From the NCBI RefSeq assembly GCF_000333955.1, contig NZ_CAPS01000065.1:1-61058 (forward strand): a stretch of DNA of 61,058 nt, in the 5' to 3' direction. Shown here in pieces: positions 51,181 to 61,058 of the stretch. The notes beneath the pieces were generated by a model. The model was not told the DNA's origin. It ran no database searches and saw only the letters and a list, made by a program, of their open reading frames with translations. The first letter of the stretch is position 1. Each line of letters starts with the position of its first letter. The DNA comes from Rhodococcus sp. AW25M09 (GTDB lineage: Bacteria > Actinomycetota > Actinomycetes > Mycobacteriales > Mycobacteriaceae). The translations under genes and the position numbers were made by a program.

Positions 51181-51714
51181 TCAGAACGATGTTGTTATGT
51201 CGTCACTGTCGAAATCGCCTGCATCCGAACGCAGTTCCGCCAAGATGCGGATCAGCGCGAGCATCTTGTCTCGCGCGAGGCCTGGACGGGCGAACACCAG
51301 CGAGTTCAAGCGCTCGGTCGCCTGCACTGCCAACGTGCGTCCCTGCTCGGTGATTTCGACCAGCGTGGTGCGTCGATCGCTCGGATGCGGAATGCGGCGA
51401 ACGTATCCAACGGACTCGAGGCGGTCGACAGCATTGGTCACGCTCGTGGGATGCACCTGCAGACGCGCACTCGCCTTCGCCATCGGCAGAGCGCCGTTCT
51501 TGGTGAACGTCAGCAGCGTCAACAACTCGTAGCGCGAGAAAGTCAGTCCCGTCGGCTTCAACGCTTCCTCGACCCGAGCCAGCATGATCTGCTGCGCACG
51601 CATCAACGACGTCACCGCCGCCATACCGTCGGCGGCCTCGGACCACCCGTGCTCGGTCCACTGGCGGTGGGCCTCTGCAATGGGATCGAGTGGAAGCGGA
51701 GACGGTGCTGGCAT
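51181..51714 (-). CDS. MarR-family transcriptional regulator
   Basis: The 177-aa regulator has the MarR winged HTH: LTFSRYELLTLLTFTKNGALPMAKASARLQVHPTSVTNAVDRLESVGYVRRIPHPSDRRTTLVEITEQGRTL (residues 58-129). The acidic C-terminus ends DSDDITTSF. The ATG at 51714 is 9 nt after GGGAGG, whereas the ATG at 51723 touches it, so 51714 is preferred. The divergent partner is unclear. It could act on the methyltransferase gene upstream or on itself. Confidence 0.9.
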   Translation of the reverse strand: MPAPSPLPLDPIAEAHRQWTEHGWSEAADGMAAVTSLMRAQQIMLARVEEALKPTGLTFSRYELLTLLTFTKNGALPMAKASARLQVHPTSVTNAVDRLESVGYVRRIPHPSDRRTTLVEITEQGRTLAVQATERLNSLVFARPGLARDKMLALIRILAELRSDAGDFDSDDITTSF

Positions 51715-51797
51715 ACACACCATCCTCCCACGATGTCCGGTTCGTGCGTCTACCGAATGACGCGGTCGTCGATCTTCGACGCTCGATCCATGTTGGG

Positions 51798-52385
51798 TCA
51801 AGCCAGCAGTGCAGGCTTTCGTGCCACGGTCACGGCCCAGTCTGCGTCGGCGCGCCAGGGCTTCAGATCCCAGGTGGAGAAACGATGTTCGACGGCGAAT
51901 CCGACCGCCTCGAGATCGGTGTCGAGAGCGTCGACGGTGTATTCGCGATCGGTGGCGAAGCCCGTCACGAACACCCCGCCCTCGGTCAGGTGCGCCCAAA
52001 TACGTTCGAGCGCTGCGCGTTCGGTGCCCGGATTCATGTAGACGAGTACGTTGCCCGCAGCGACGGCCGCGTCGAAGGTTCGGCCCAGATCCAGTGTCGT
52101 GAGGTCTGCGACATGTACCTCGAGTTCGGTACGTGCCCGGGCGGCCTCGGCGAGAACCGGATCGAGATCCACCGCAGTCACCCGGTGCCCCCGTCGGGCC
52201 AGTTCGGCACCGAGCCGGCCGGTCCCGCATCCGGCATCGAGGATGCTCGACGCGGGGGAGACCAACGCGTCGACCATGCGGGCTTCGCCGTGCAGGTCCA
52301 CACCCTGCTCGGCCAGGCGGTCGAATCGTTCGATGTAACGCTCGGAATCGTCTGCTGAGTTCTCGGCCTGCCATCGTGTGGTCAC
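51798..52385 (-). CDS. Class I SAM-dependent methyltransferase
   Basis: The 195-aa Rossmann-fold protein has SAM motif I ILDAGCGTGRLGAELARRGHRVTAVDLDP near residues 50-78, motif II AAVAAGNVLVYM and the FVTGFATDREYTV strand. Family length is normal for Methyltransf_25-type enzymes on small molecules. The acceptor is unknown. It starts at GTG 52385, and the MarR gene lies downstream on the same strand, with 83 bp between. Confidence 0.87.
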   Translation of the reverse strand: MTTRWQAENSADDSERYIERFDRLAEQGVDLHGEARMVDALVSPASSILDAGCGTGRLGAELARRGHRVTAVDLDPVLAEAARARTELEVHVADLTTLDLGRTFDAAVAAGNVLVYMNPGTERAALERIWAHLTEGGVFVTGFATDREYTVDALDTDLEAVGFAVEHRFSTWDLKPWRADADWAVTVARKPALLA

Positions 52386-52414
52386 CCTGTCAGGGTAAGT
52401 CAGGTCAGGGTCGG

Positions 52415-53317
52415 TCAGGTGAGCGCGTCGAGAGCCGCCTGGGCTTCGGTGACCCGAGTGCGGGCGGTGTCGAGCGCTTCCGCTGTCGACTGCGCTCGCT
52501 CGACACCTGTCTTCTCCGCTGCCCGCGCCGACTTTGCCTTCGCCCTGGCTGCATCCAGCTCGGCCTCGATGCGCTCGACTTCTGCTGCAGCGCTTCGATT
52601 TTCGGACTCGGCCTGCTTCGATTCGGACTGGGCTGCGTCGGCCGCAGCGCGCGCAGCATCGAACTCGTTTTCGGCGGACTCGAGCTCGGCAAGCAGTCTG
52701 TTACGTTCGGCCTCGCGCATCCCCTGGACGTCTGCGGTGTCCTCGTCCTCGGGTGCGTCATCGCCGGTTTCCGGCCCGCCGTCGGCAACTCCGTCATCGT
52801 CGGGGGCGTCCGGAACCAGCGTGAGCAGAGCAGGTCCGAAGCCGCTGTAGGTTTCGGCCACCACGGTTCGGCCCGCACGGACGCGGTCGCGTATATCTAC
52901 ATCGGCGATCGCCGCGTTCAGGGTGTTGGCAATCTCGCGCGCGGCATTGTCGCCGACGGTTATGCCGAGTTCGCGTCCCATCGAGACGGCCCTGTCGGTA
53001 AGCGTGCGTATCGAAGCGCTTCGAGCAGTGGACAACTCGCGCAACCGGTGGCCATCGCCGCGTTGCTGAGCTCGTTCGAGTTGCTCGCCGACGTCGAACA
53101 GTTCCGCCAAGGCCGATTCGTCCCGTCGGGCGAGACCGTTGACCAACCATGCCACCACCGTGGGCTTGCGAAGAGCCCCGATGCGGGTGGCTCCGGCCTT
53201 GTCGCCGGACTTCTTGAACTGGGCGACATACCCCGACCGATGCGAGACGAACTCGGCGGGTGTCAACGAATAGAGGTCGTCGACGACGGTGTCGATGTGC
53301 GGGAGATCCTCGGACAT
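52415..53317 (-). CDS. Coiled-coil protein of unknown function
   Basis: About 300 residues. The N-terminal 170 residues (VVDDLYSLTPAEFVSHRSGYVAQFKKSGDKAGATRIGALRKPTVVAWLVNGLARRD) look like a conserved actinobacterial domain of unknown role. A long acidic linker follows, and the last 110 residues form a coiled coil rich in Ala, Glu and Arg (REAERNRLLAELESAENEFDAARAAADAAQSESKQAE...). There is no signal or membrane segment. The ATG at 53317 follows GGTGGA. An ATG at 53335 is the alternative. Confidence 0.75.
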   Translation of the reverse strand: MSEDLPHIDTVVDDLYSLTPAEFVSHRSGYVAQFKKSGDKAGATRIGALRKPTVVAWLVNGLARRDESALAELFDVGEQLERAQQRGDGHRLRELSTARSASIRTLTDRAVSMGRELGITVGDNAAREIANTLNAAIADVDIRDRVRAGRTVVAETYSGFGPALLTLVPDAPDDDGVADGGPETGDDAPEDEDTADVQGMREAERNRLLAELESAENEFDAARAAADAAQSESKQAESENRSAAAEVERIEAELDAARAKAKSARAAEKTGVERAQSTAEALDTARTRVTEAQAALDALT

Positions 53318-53376
53318 CGGGGTCCACCGTCTCATTCGAGCAGTCACCTCGAGAAGTGACGTGCGTGAAAGATGTG

Positions 53377-53449
53377 TGCCCCCGGCAGGATTCGAACCTG
53401 CGGCCTTTCGCTCCGGAGGCGAACGCTCTATCCCCTGAGCTACGGGGGC
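53377..53449 (-). tRNA. tRNA-Arg (anticodon CCG)
   Basis: The minus strand folds as a full cloverleaf of 73 nt: acceptor stem GCCCCCG/CGGGGGC, D arm with GGGGATAGAG, anticodon stem TTCGC/GCGAA around loop CTCCGGA (anticodon CCG) and T arm with GGTTCGAATCC. CCA is not encoded. A GTCAC/GTGAC stem (53343-53360) just downstream may terminate it. It reads CGG codons and lies 1.9 kb from argS, whose product charges it. Confidence 0.97.
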
Positions 53450-53516
53450 GCACCGGCGAACCGGTGTGCCTGTTGGGCTGTACGAAAGACTAGCGCATGC
53501 GTGACCGGAGCCGAAA

Positions 53517-54239
53517 TCACCCCATGGGCAGCGGCTGCGCACCCTTCGCTGCGAGCATCTGCTTCATCAGCGTCGCCTCGCTGCTCTGGGTTTCGACCAT
53601 GGATTTCGCCAAGTTGATCACCGCAGGCGACTGCGCGTGGGCCTGGGCGTACTCCATCATCGCCAAGCCGCCCTCGTGATGGCGGAGCATGAGCTGCAGA
53701 AACAGTACGTCGACGTCCGAGCCGGTGGCCTGACGAAGCTCTGCGAGTTCGGTCGAGTTGGCCATGCCCGGCATCGCCCTGGTGGGATCGGCAGATCCGG
53801 GATCCATGGACATACCGTCCGTCGAGTGGCCGTGGGCGTCGTCCTCGGTCATCCACGTCATGTAGCCGTCTGTTGCGATGGGGGCCCGGTCCCACAGGGC
53901 CAACCAGCCCTGCATCTGCCCTACCTGGTTCTGCTGTGAGGTGAGCATGTCGAACGCCAAGCTCTTGACGGCCTGATCGGGGGCATTGGTCAACGCCACC
54001 GCCGCCATCTCGATCGCCTGGTTGTGATGCACGGTCATGTCCTGAGCGAAGCCGACGTCCACCGAGTCCGCTGCGGGTGCGCTGTCGCCGTCCCGGAACG
54101 GACTTTGGATCAGAAAGCCCACCGCGACACCGATCGCCAGGACGGCGATCAGTGCCAGCGCCACCAGCGCGGTGCGTTGACTCGGCTTGGCCGTTTCGGT
54201 GTTCGTGGTCGCGTTGTCGGGCGTTGTCGAGTCGGTCAT
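53517..54239 (-). CDS. DUF305 membrane-anchored protein
   Basis: The 240-aa protein has a Thr-rich cytosolic start, one membrane helix (ALVALALIAVLAIGVAVGFLI, residues 25-45) and an external DUF305 ferritin-like domain. Its two His motifs are DMTVHHNQAIEMAAVAL and MLRHHEGGLAMMEYA, and it has many Met residues in the linker (MTWMTEDDAHGHSTDGMSMD). DUF305 proteins often accompany copper handling, but the role is not established. It abuts the DUF3105 gene, with TGA/ATG sharing one base, so the two are co-expressed. Confidence 0.87.
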   Translation of the reverse strand: MTDSTTPDNATTNTETAKPSQRTALVALALIAVLAIGVAVGFLIQSPFRDGDSAPAADSVDVGFAQDMTVHHNQAIEMAAVALTNAPDQAVKSLAFDMLTSQQNQVGQMQGWLALWDRAPIATDGYMTWMTEDDAHGHSTDGMSMDPGSADPTRAMPGMANSTELAELRQATGSDVDVLFLQLMLRHHEGGLAMMEYAQAHAQSPAVINLAKSMVETQSSEATLMKQMLAAKGAQPLPMG

Positions 54240-55120
54240 CAGTTCGACGGGATCTGGAGATCGCTGGGGAGCTGCATTCCGCCTGCTCCGCTGGTCTCGC
54301 TCGTGTCGGGGGTGATGCCGCCGCCGTCCATCGGTACCGCGTCCGGTCCGGGTGCGGAGGCGTCGAACAGGGGTGGGTTGTCCGGGTCGAAGGCGTTGTC
54401 ACCCGTTCCCGGCACCGACGCGCAGCTGGCACCGACTTCGGGGTACTCGAAACGGTTCAGGCGCAGGGCGGAGATGAACTGACTGATGCGTTCGTCGTCC
54501 ACGCTGTCCAGCTTGAGCTGGTGACCCCAGGACTGCAGCGACAGCGGGTGGTCGAGACCGGGGTACGGCGACATCATCATCTGGGTTTCGCCGTCGACGC
54601 GATCGGCCAGCGTCTGAATCTGATCTGCGTCCAGTTCGTCGGGGTTGTACGTGACCCAGACGGCTCCGTGCTCGAGTGAATGCACGGCATTCTCGGTGCG
54701 AATGGCCTCGGGGTAGACGATTCCGGTGCAGGTGGCCCACACGGCATCGTGCGGTCCGCCGAAGGGCGGCGACTGGTCGTAGGCGACCCGCTGCGAACGC
54801 GCGACGTGTAGCGCCGCCGGATACTCGTTGACAGTGACGCCGTCGATTCCGGTCGACGGATCCTGATTGCTCTCGCTGGGCGCGAACTTCTGCGCCTCGG
54901 CACGATCCTGGTACTTCGGATAGAGGTTGATTCCGAGCCCCGCGACGAGGCCGACCACGACAACGACACCGGCAACCGTCAGCCAGGGAATCTGCCTCCC
55001 CTTGGCGACGGGCACGCCGCCCTTCTTCTTACGAGCTGACTTCTTGTTGGCTGCGTTGATGGCTTTGTCTGCCTTCGCAGCCGACTTGTTCTGATTGCCT
55101 TTGTCGGGACCCGTTGGCAT
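54239..55120 (-). CDS. DUF3105 membrane-anchored protein
   Basis: The 293-aa protein has a Lys-rich cytosolic start ([27 protein letters not shown]), a membrane helix ([21 protein letters not shown], near residues 46-66) and the DUF3105 domain ([19 protein letters not shown] and [19 protein letters not shown]). The C-terminal 60 residues are disordered. DUF3105 has conserved His/Cys and is commonly paired with DUF305. Function is unknown. The ATG at 55120 is chosen over an earlier open frame that lacks a ribosome site. It is divergent from argS. Confidence 0.85.
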   Translation of the reverse strand: MPTGPDKGNQNKSAAKADKAINAANKKSARKKKGGVPVAKGRQIPWLTVAGVVVVVGLVAGLGINLYPKYQDRAEAQKFAPSESNQDPSTGIDGVTVNEYPAALHVARSQRVAYDQSPPFGGPHDAVWATCTGIVYPEAIRTENAVHSLEHGAVWVTYNPDELDADQIQTLADRVDGETQMMMSPYPGLDHPLSLQSWGHQLKLDSVDDERISQFISALRLNRFEYPEVGASCASVPGTGDNAFDPDNPPLFDASAPGPDAVPMDGGGITPDTSETSGAGGMQLPSDLQIPSN

Positions 55121-55351
55121 CGCTGTAGTTGCTCTCTCAGTCGGGGAAAGTTGGTCGTCGGTAGCGCTGGTGGTGCGTATCTGCTGGTGACGGCGGTGAC
55201 GACGCACCGTCCGGGCAGAGCGCCCTTACTGTACGTTCTCTGCCTGAGAGCGTGCTCAGAGCCTGCAACGACCGGATCGACCGCGTGGGCTCGAAGGCGG
55301 ACGGGCAGTGCATGCGAGTACGCCGCACACCAGCCAATAGGATGGCTACCT

Positions 55352-57004
55352 GTGACTCCCGCCGATCTTGCCGAACTACTGCACGCGACCGCCGCGAAGG
55401 TGCTCGCCGACCGTGGGCTCGACGCATCCGTTCTACCTGCGAAGCTGACCGTCGAGCGTCCCCGCAATCCCGAGCACGGCGACTACGCGACCAACGTGGC
55501 GCTGCAGGTTGCGAAGAAGGCGGGAGCCAATCCCCGCGACTTCGCCGGCTGGCTCGCCGAAGCGCTCGCAGCCGATGCCGCGATCGCCAGCGCCGACGTG
55601 GCAGGACCCGGATTTCTCAACATCAAGCTGGCTGCCGCAGCTCAGGGTGAAATCGTTGCGCGTGTGCTGGCTGCCGGTGCGGCATTCGGTGACGGATCGT
55701 CGATGGCAGGCAAGAAAGTCAACCTCGAGTTCGTCTCTGCCAACCCGACCGGTCCGGTACACCTCGGCGGTACTCGGTGGGCGGCCGTCGGTGACGCTCT
55801 CGGTCGCATCCTGACCGCCCATGGTGCAGAGGTCACCCGCGAGTACTTCTTCAACGATCACGGCGCTCAGATCGCGCGCTTCACTCAGTCGCTCATCGCC
55901 GCGGCCAAGGGTGATCCGGCACCCGACAACGGCTACGCGGGCGAATACATTGCCGACATTGCAGCGCACGTGCTCGCCGAGCGACCCGATGCTCTCGCTC
56001 TGGACACGGACTCGCAGGAGGAGGTTTTCCGGTCCATCGGCACCGAGTTGATGTTCGCTCGGATCAAGGCGAACCTGCACGAGTTCGGCGTCGACTTCGA
56101 CGTTTACTTCCATGAGAACTCGCTCTTCGAGTCCGGAGCCGTCGAGAAGTCGGTCGAGTACCTCAAGACGTCGGGGAGTCTCTACGAGGAGGACGGGGCC
56201 TGGTGGCTCAGGTCCACCGACTTCGGCGACGACAAAGATCGCGTCGTCATCAAGAGCGACGGCAACGCGGCCTACATCGCCGGCGACATCGCCTACTTCC
56301 AGAACAAGCGGCAGCGCGGCTTCGACCTGTGCATCTACATGCTCGGGGCCGATCACCACGGATACATCGGACGCCTCAAGGCCGCCGCGGCGGCGTTCGG
56401 TGACGACCCCGAGACTGTCGAGGTACTGATCGGGCAGATGGTCAACCTGGTGCGTGACGGTGTGGCCGTGAAGATGAGCAAGCGCGCCGGAACCGTCATC
56501 ACCCTCGACGATCTCGTCGACGCCATCGGCGTCGATGCCTCCCGTTACGTCATGATTCGGTCCTCCGTCGACTCGAGCATCGACATCGATCTCGCCCTGT
56601 GGGCGAGTGCGAGCAACGAGAACCCCGTTTACTACGTCCAGTACGCGCACGCCCGCTTGGCCTCGCTCGCGCGCAATGCCGCGGAACTGGGCATCAGTGC
56701 GGAAGATCCTGACTTGAGCCTGCTCACTCACGAGCAGGAAGGCGAGCTGATCAGGACGATCGGCGAGTACCCGCGCGTGGTGGCCAGTGCTGCCGAACTA
56801 CGCGAGCCACACCGAATCGCCCGCTACCTCGAAGAGTTGGCGGGGACCTACCACCGTTTCTACGGTGCATGTCGAGTACTTCCACAAGGAGACGAGGAGC
56901 CCGGACCTGTGAACACCGCACGACTGGCGTTGGGGAACGCGGCCCGACAGGTCTTGGCCAACGGCCTCGAACTGCTCGGAGTGAGCGCACCGGAGCGCAT
57001 GTGA
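55352..57004 (+). CDS. argS: Arginine-tRNA ligase
   Basis: The 550-aa class I synthetase charges tRNA-Arg. The HIGH-like motif is [15 protein letters not shown] near residue 128 and the KMSKS-like loop is [18 protein letters not shown] near residue 370. The Arg-specific N-terminal domain ([22 protein letters not shown]) and DALR C-terminal domain are present. The start is GTG 55352 behind AGGATGG. Upstream frame is rejected. It begins the chain argS-lysA-hom-thrC, with a GTGA overlap into lysA, the common order in this suborder. Confidence 0.96.
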   Translation: MTPADLAELLHATAAKVLADRGLDASVLPAKLTVERPRNPEHGDYATNVALQVAKKAGANPRDFAGWLAEALAADAAIASADVAGPGFLNIKLAAAAQGEIVARVLAAGAAFGDGSSMAGKKVNLEFVSANPTGPVHLGGTRWAAVGDALGRILTAHGAEVTREYFFNDHGAQIARFTQSLIAAAKGDPAPDNGYAGEYIADIAAHVLAERPDALALDTDSQEEVFRSIGTELMFARIKANLHEFGVDFDVYFHENSLFESGAVEKSVEYLKTSGSLYEEDGAWWLRSTDFGDDKDRVVIKSDGNAAYIAGDIAYFQNKRQRGFDLCIYMLGADHHGYIGRLKAAAAAFGDDPETVEVLIGQMVNLVRDGVAVKMSKRAGTVITLDDLVDAIGVDASRYVMIRSSVDSSIDIDLALWASASNENPVYYVQYAHARLASLARNAAELGISAEDPDLSLLTHEQEGELIRTIGEYPRVVASAAELREPHRIARYLEELAGTYHRFYGACRVLPQGDEEPGPVNTARLALGNAARQVLANGLELLGVSAPERM

Positions 57005-58422
57005 GCGCACATCCGGCGGGACCCAAGCATGCCGATGCCCCCGCGAAACAGTCGACGTCCCAGCGCCCGACGGACGCGTCGGAGATGACGACGCTGCCCG
57101 AGCAGGTATGGCCACGTAACGCCGAACGGGGCGACGACGGAACCGTCCGTCTCGCCGGAGTCTCGGTCACCGAGCTCGCCGAGCAGTACGGCACGCCGTT
57201 GTTCGTCATCGACGAGGACGACTTCCGTGCGCGCTGCCGCGAAATGGCTGCCGCCTTCGGGGCGCCCGAGCGAGTTCACTACGCCTCCAAGGCTTTTCTG
57301 TGCGGAGAGATCGCTCGCTGGGTGGCCGACGAAGGGCTCTCACTCGACATCTGCTCCGGTGGTGAGCTGGCCATCGCTTTGGCTGCCGGATTCCCCGCCG
57401 ACCGAATTGCCATGCACGGCAACAACAAGTCGGTGGCCGAACTCGAAGCAGGGGTGCGCGCCGGTGTCGAGCACGTGGTGCTCGACTCCAATATCGAGAT
57501 CGATCGCCTCGACGCAGTCGCCGGTGCAGCCGGAGCGGTGCAAGACGTCCTCATTCGCATCACCGTCGGCGTCGAGGCGCATACACACGAGTTCATCGCC
57601 ACCGCACACGAGGACCAGAAGTTCGGCTTCTCGCTCGCCGACGGTTCGGCACTCGACGCGGTCCGACGGGTGTTCGCTGCCGACAACCTCCGACTCGTCG
57701 GGTTGCACAGTCACATCGGGTCGCAGATCTTCGAGGTCGACGGCTTCGAGCTGGCCGCGCACAAGGTCATCGGCCTGTTGCGAGATATCGTCTCGGAGTT
57801 CGGAGTCGACAAGACCGCGCAGATCTCGACGCTCGATCTCGGCGGTGGCATGGGTATTTCGTACGTGCCCAGCGACGATCCGCCGCCGGTCGAGCAGCTG
57901 GCGGCGAAGTTGACCGAGATCGTGGAGACGGAATCGGCCGCGGTGGGTCTGCCGGTGCCGACCATAGCCGTCGAACCCGGCCGCGCCATCGCCGGACCGG
58001 GCACCGTGACCCTGTACGAGGTGGGCACCATCAAGGATGTCACCGTCGACAAGGCGACGCGCCGCCGCTACATCAGTGTGGACGGTGGCATGAGCGACAA
58101 CATCCGGACCTCGCTCTACCAGGCCGAGTACGACTGTCGTTTGGTCTCGCGGACCAGCGACGCCGAGGCCGTCATGGCTCGTGTGGTCGGAAAGCATTGC
58201 GAGAGTGGCGACATCGTCATCAAGAACACGTGGATGCCGGCCGATGTGGGCCCCGGCGACCTGCTCGCCGTGGCAGCCACCGGTGCCTATTGCTACTCCA
58301 TGTCCAGTCGCTACAACCTGCTGACGCGGCCCGCGGTCGTCGCGGTCAAGGACGGGCACTCGCGCCTGGTCCTGCGGCGGGAAACCATCGAAGATCTGCT
58401 CAGCTTGGAGGTTCAGCCATGA
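57001..58422 (+). CDS. lysA: Diaminopimelate decarboxylase
   Basis: The 473-aa fold-III PLP enzyme makes lysine from meso-DAP. The PLP lysine is in [13 protein letters not shown]. Other marks are [51 protein letters not shown] and the C-terminal [25 protein letters not shown] with the dimer-site Cys. It starts at GTG 57001, overlapping the argS stop (GTGA). The first 45 residues are a long disordered extension, also seen in related genera. Confidence 0.95.
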   Translation: MSAHPAGPKHADAPAKQSTSQRPTDASEMTTLPEQVWPRNAERGDDGTVRLAGVSVTELAEQYGTPLFVIDEDDFRARCREMAAAFGAPERVHYASKAFLCGEIARWVADEGLSLDICSGGELAIALAAGFPADRIAMHGNNKSVAELEAGVRAGVEHVVLDSNIEIDRLDAVAGAAGAVQDVLIRITVGVEAHTHEFIATAHEDQKFGFSLADGSALDAVRRVFAADNLRLVGLHSHIGSQIFEVDGFELAAHKVIGLLRDIVSEFGVDKTAQISTLDLGGGMGISYVPSDDPPPVEQLAAKLTEIVETESAAVGLPVPTIAVEPGRAIAGPGTVTLYEVGTIKDVTVDKATRRRYISVDGGMSDNIRTSLYQAEYDCRLVSRTSDAEAVMARVVGKHCESGDIVIKNTWMPADVGPGDLLAVAATGAYCYSMSSRYNLLTRPAVVAVKDGHSRLVLRRETIEDLLSLEVQP

Positions 58423-59716
58423 CATCGAAGCCGATAGGCGTCGCCGTACTCGGACTCGGAAACGTCGGCAGTGAGGTCGTTCGGATTCTCACCGAGAACG
58501 CCGAGGACTTCGAGGCGAGAGTCGGTGCGCCGTTGGAAATTCGAGGGATCGCGGTGCGTCGAGTAGACGGTGATCGTGGAGTGCCTGCCGAGCTGCTCAC
58601 CGACGATCCGGCCGAATTGGTCGGCCGCGACGACGTCGACATCGTCGTCGAGGTACTCGGCGGAATCGATATTCCCCGCAAGCTCGTGCTGTCGGCTCTC
58701 GAGAAGGGCAAGTCCGTCATCACCGCGAACAAGGCCCTCCTGGCCGAGTACACCGGGGAACTGGCGGACGCGGCCGAGAAGTCGCGTGCCGACCTGTATT
58801 TCGAGGCGGCCGTGGCCGGTGCCATTCCCGTCGTTCGCCCGCTGATGCAGTCCCTCGCGGGCGACCGCGTGAACAAGGTTGCAGGCATCGTCAACGGCAC
58901 GACCAACTTCATCCTCTCCGCCATGGACGAGACCGGGGCGGACTACGCCGAAACCCTGGCCGAGGCAGGCCGTCTGGGCTACGCCGAAGCAGATCCGACG
59001 GCCGACGTCGAAGGCTACGATGCGGCGTCCAAGGCGGCGATTCTGGCGTCCATCGCGTTCCATACGCGGGTGACCGCAGGCGACGTCTACCGCGAGGGCA
59101 TCAGCACGATCACCTCGGACGACCTCGAAACTGCGAAGTCCCTGGACTGCACCATCAAGCTGTTGGCTATTTGCGAGCGCATCGTCACGCCCAAGGGCAA
59201 GGAGCGAATTTCGGCTCGGGTCTACCCGGCGCTCGTTCCCCTCAGTCACCCGCTGGCATCGGTGAACGGTGCGTTCAATGCCGTGGTGGTCGAAGCCGAG
59301 GCCGCCGGGCGGCTGATGTTCTACGGGCAGGGCGCAGGTGGCGCGCCGACCGCATCGGCAGTGCTGGGCGATCTGGTGATGGCTGCGCGCAACAAGTTCT
59401 ACGGCGGACGGGGCCCGCTCGAGTCCACGTACGCCAAGCTCAAGGTGGCACCCATGGGTGACATTCTCACTCGTTACTACGTCAGCATGCAGGTCGCGGA
59501 CAAGCCCGGCGTTCTGGCCACCGTGGCAGCCGAGTTCTCCAAGCGCGACGTCAGCATCTCCACCGTGCGTCAGCACGGCGCGGGTGACGGAGCCAGGCTC
59601 GTCGTGGTGACACATCTCGCGGCCGATTCCGCACTGTCCGAAACCGTTGCATCGCTGGAGCAGCTCGACGTGGTTGTACACGTTGCAAGCGTCCTCAGAT
59701 TGGAAGGCACTACAGC

Positions 59717-59720
<4 letters not shown>
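58419..59720 (+). CDS. hom: Homoserine dehydrogenase
   Basis: The 433-aa enzyme reduces aspartate semialdehyde to homoserine. It has a Rossmann start [17 protein letters not shown], catalytic-domain motifs [19 protein letters not shown] and [24 protein letters not shown], and a C-terminal ACT domain ([35 protein letters not shown]) through which threonine feedback is expected. The ATG at 58419 overlaps the lysA stop and its own stop overlaps thrC. It is the branch point of the aspartate family. Confidence 0.96.

Positions 59721-61058
<1,338 letters not shown>

Noticed and set aside
58413..59681. 422-codon minus-strand frame opposite hom
   Set aside because: Shadow of homoserine dehydrogenase with intact ACT domain.

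Overview
The window reads as a chromosome segment of a mycolic-acid actinomycete, most likely Rhodococcus/Rhodococcoides or a close relative. The DNA is GC-rich with GTG and TTG starts and many 4-bp ATGA/GTGA stop-start overlaps. It carries the order argS-lysA-hom-thrC-thrB, a three-part mycobacterial-type transhydrogenase (pntAA-pntAB-pntB), an LCP cell-wall ligase, LigB-type ATP-dependent DNA ligase and a flavin/F420 luciferase-like oxidoreductase. I saw no insertion sequence, prophage, integrase or CRISPR array. The species call is inference from gene content.

Left end (1-3511): a tandem repeat array of about 135 bp per unit runs in from the left edge. After it come small or poorly characterised genes: a 74-aa protein, a small GNAT protein, a two-domain protein with a degenerate nuclease-like N-terminus and a RAMA-like C-terminus, a colicin-immunity-like protein behind a perfect hairpin, and an excisionase-type HTH protein. 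This is the most accessory-looking part.

3578-14497: an azoreductase-like flavoprotein, an LCP protein, then a thiamin-precursor salvage operon on the minus strand (TPP riboswitch, tenA, binding protein, permease, ATPase). Next come a sugar-porter MFS gene with an inverted-repeat operator candidate, a lipoprotein, a type-B carboxylesterase, and ligB behind a near-perfect PafBC-type DNA-damage promoter.

14614-22817: one plus-strand operon for reductive pyrimidine/hydantoin breakdown: carbamoyl-amide hydrolase, dihydropyrimidinase, LLM oxidoreductase, a two-permease ABC importer and a class III aminotransferase. No conventional dihydropyrimidine dehydrogenase is present. The LLM enzyme may supply the missing redox step.

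22857-33525: a glycolate/D-lactate-type FAD dehydrogenase, two paralogous small unknown proteins (24462 and 30365) each with palindromes in the leader, peptidase E and HIT proteins, the transhydrogenase operon, a membrane protein, a phosphotransferase, a thioesterase and a BenE-type transporter.

33707-38532: an N-acetylglucosamine regulon: a DasR-like GntR/UTRA regulator, PTS EIIA and EIIB on one strand, EIIC-nagA-nagB on the other, with dre-like operators before the regulator and in the divergent promoter region.

38534-53449: an AroE-like dehydrogenase, a GmrSD-like exported HNH protein, a quinone-reductase-like protein, a SNF2 helicase/SWIM pair, and a five-gene valine-degradation operon (mmsA, acyl-CoA dehydrogenase, 3-hydroxyisobutyryl-CoA hydrolase, mmsB, enoyl-CoA hydratase). 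MmsA could also take the malonate semialdehyde made by the pyrimidine operon. Then come an Hsp70-like ATPase fragment, a MarR regulator, a methyltransferase, a coiled-coil protein and tRNA-Arg(CCG).

53517-61058: a DUF305/DUF3105 membrane-anchored pair, then argS-lysA-hom-thrC-thrB, with thrB cut by the right edge. From lysA to thrC each start overlaps the previous stop, so aspartate-family synthesis looks translationally coupled to argS.
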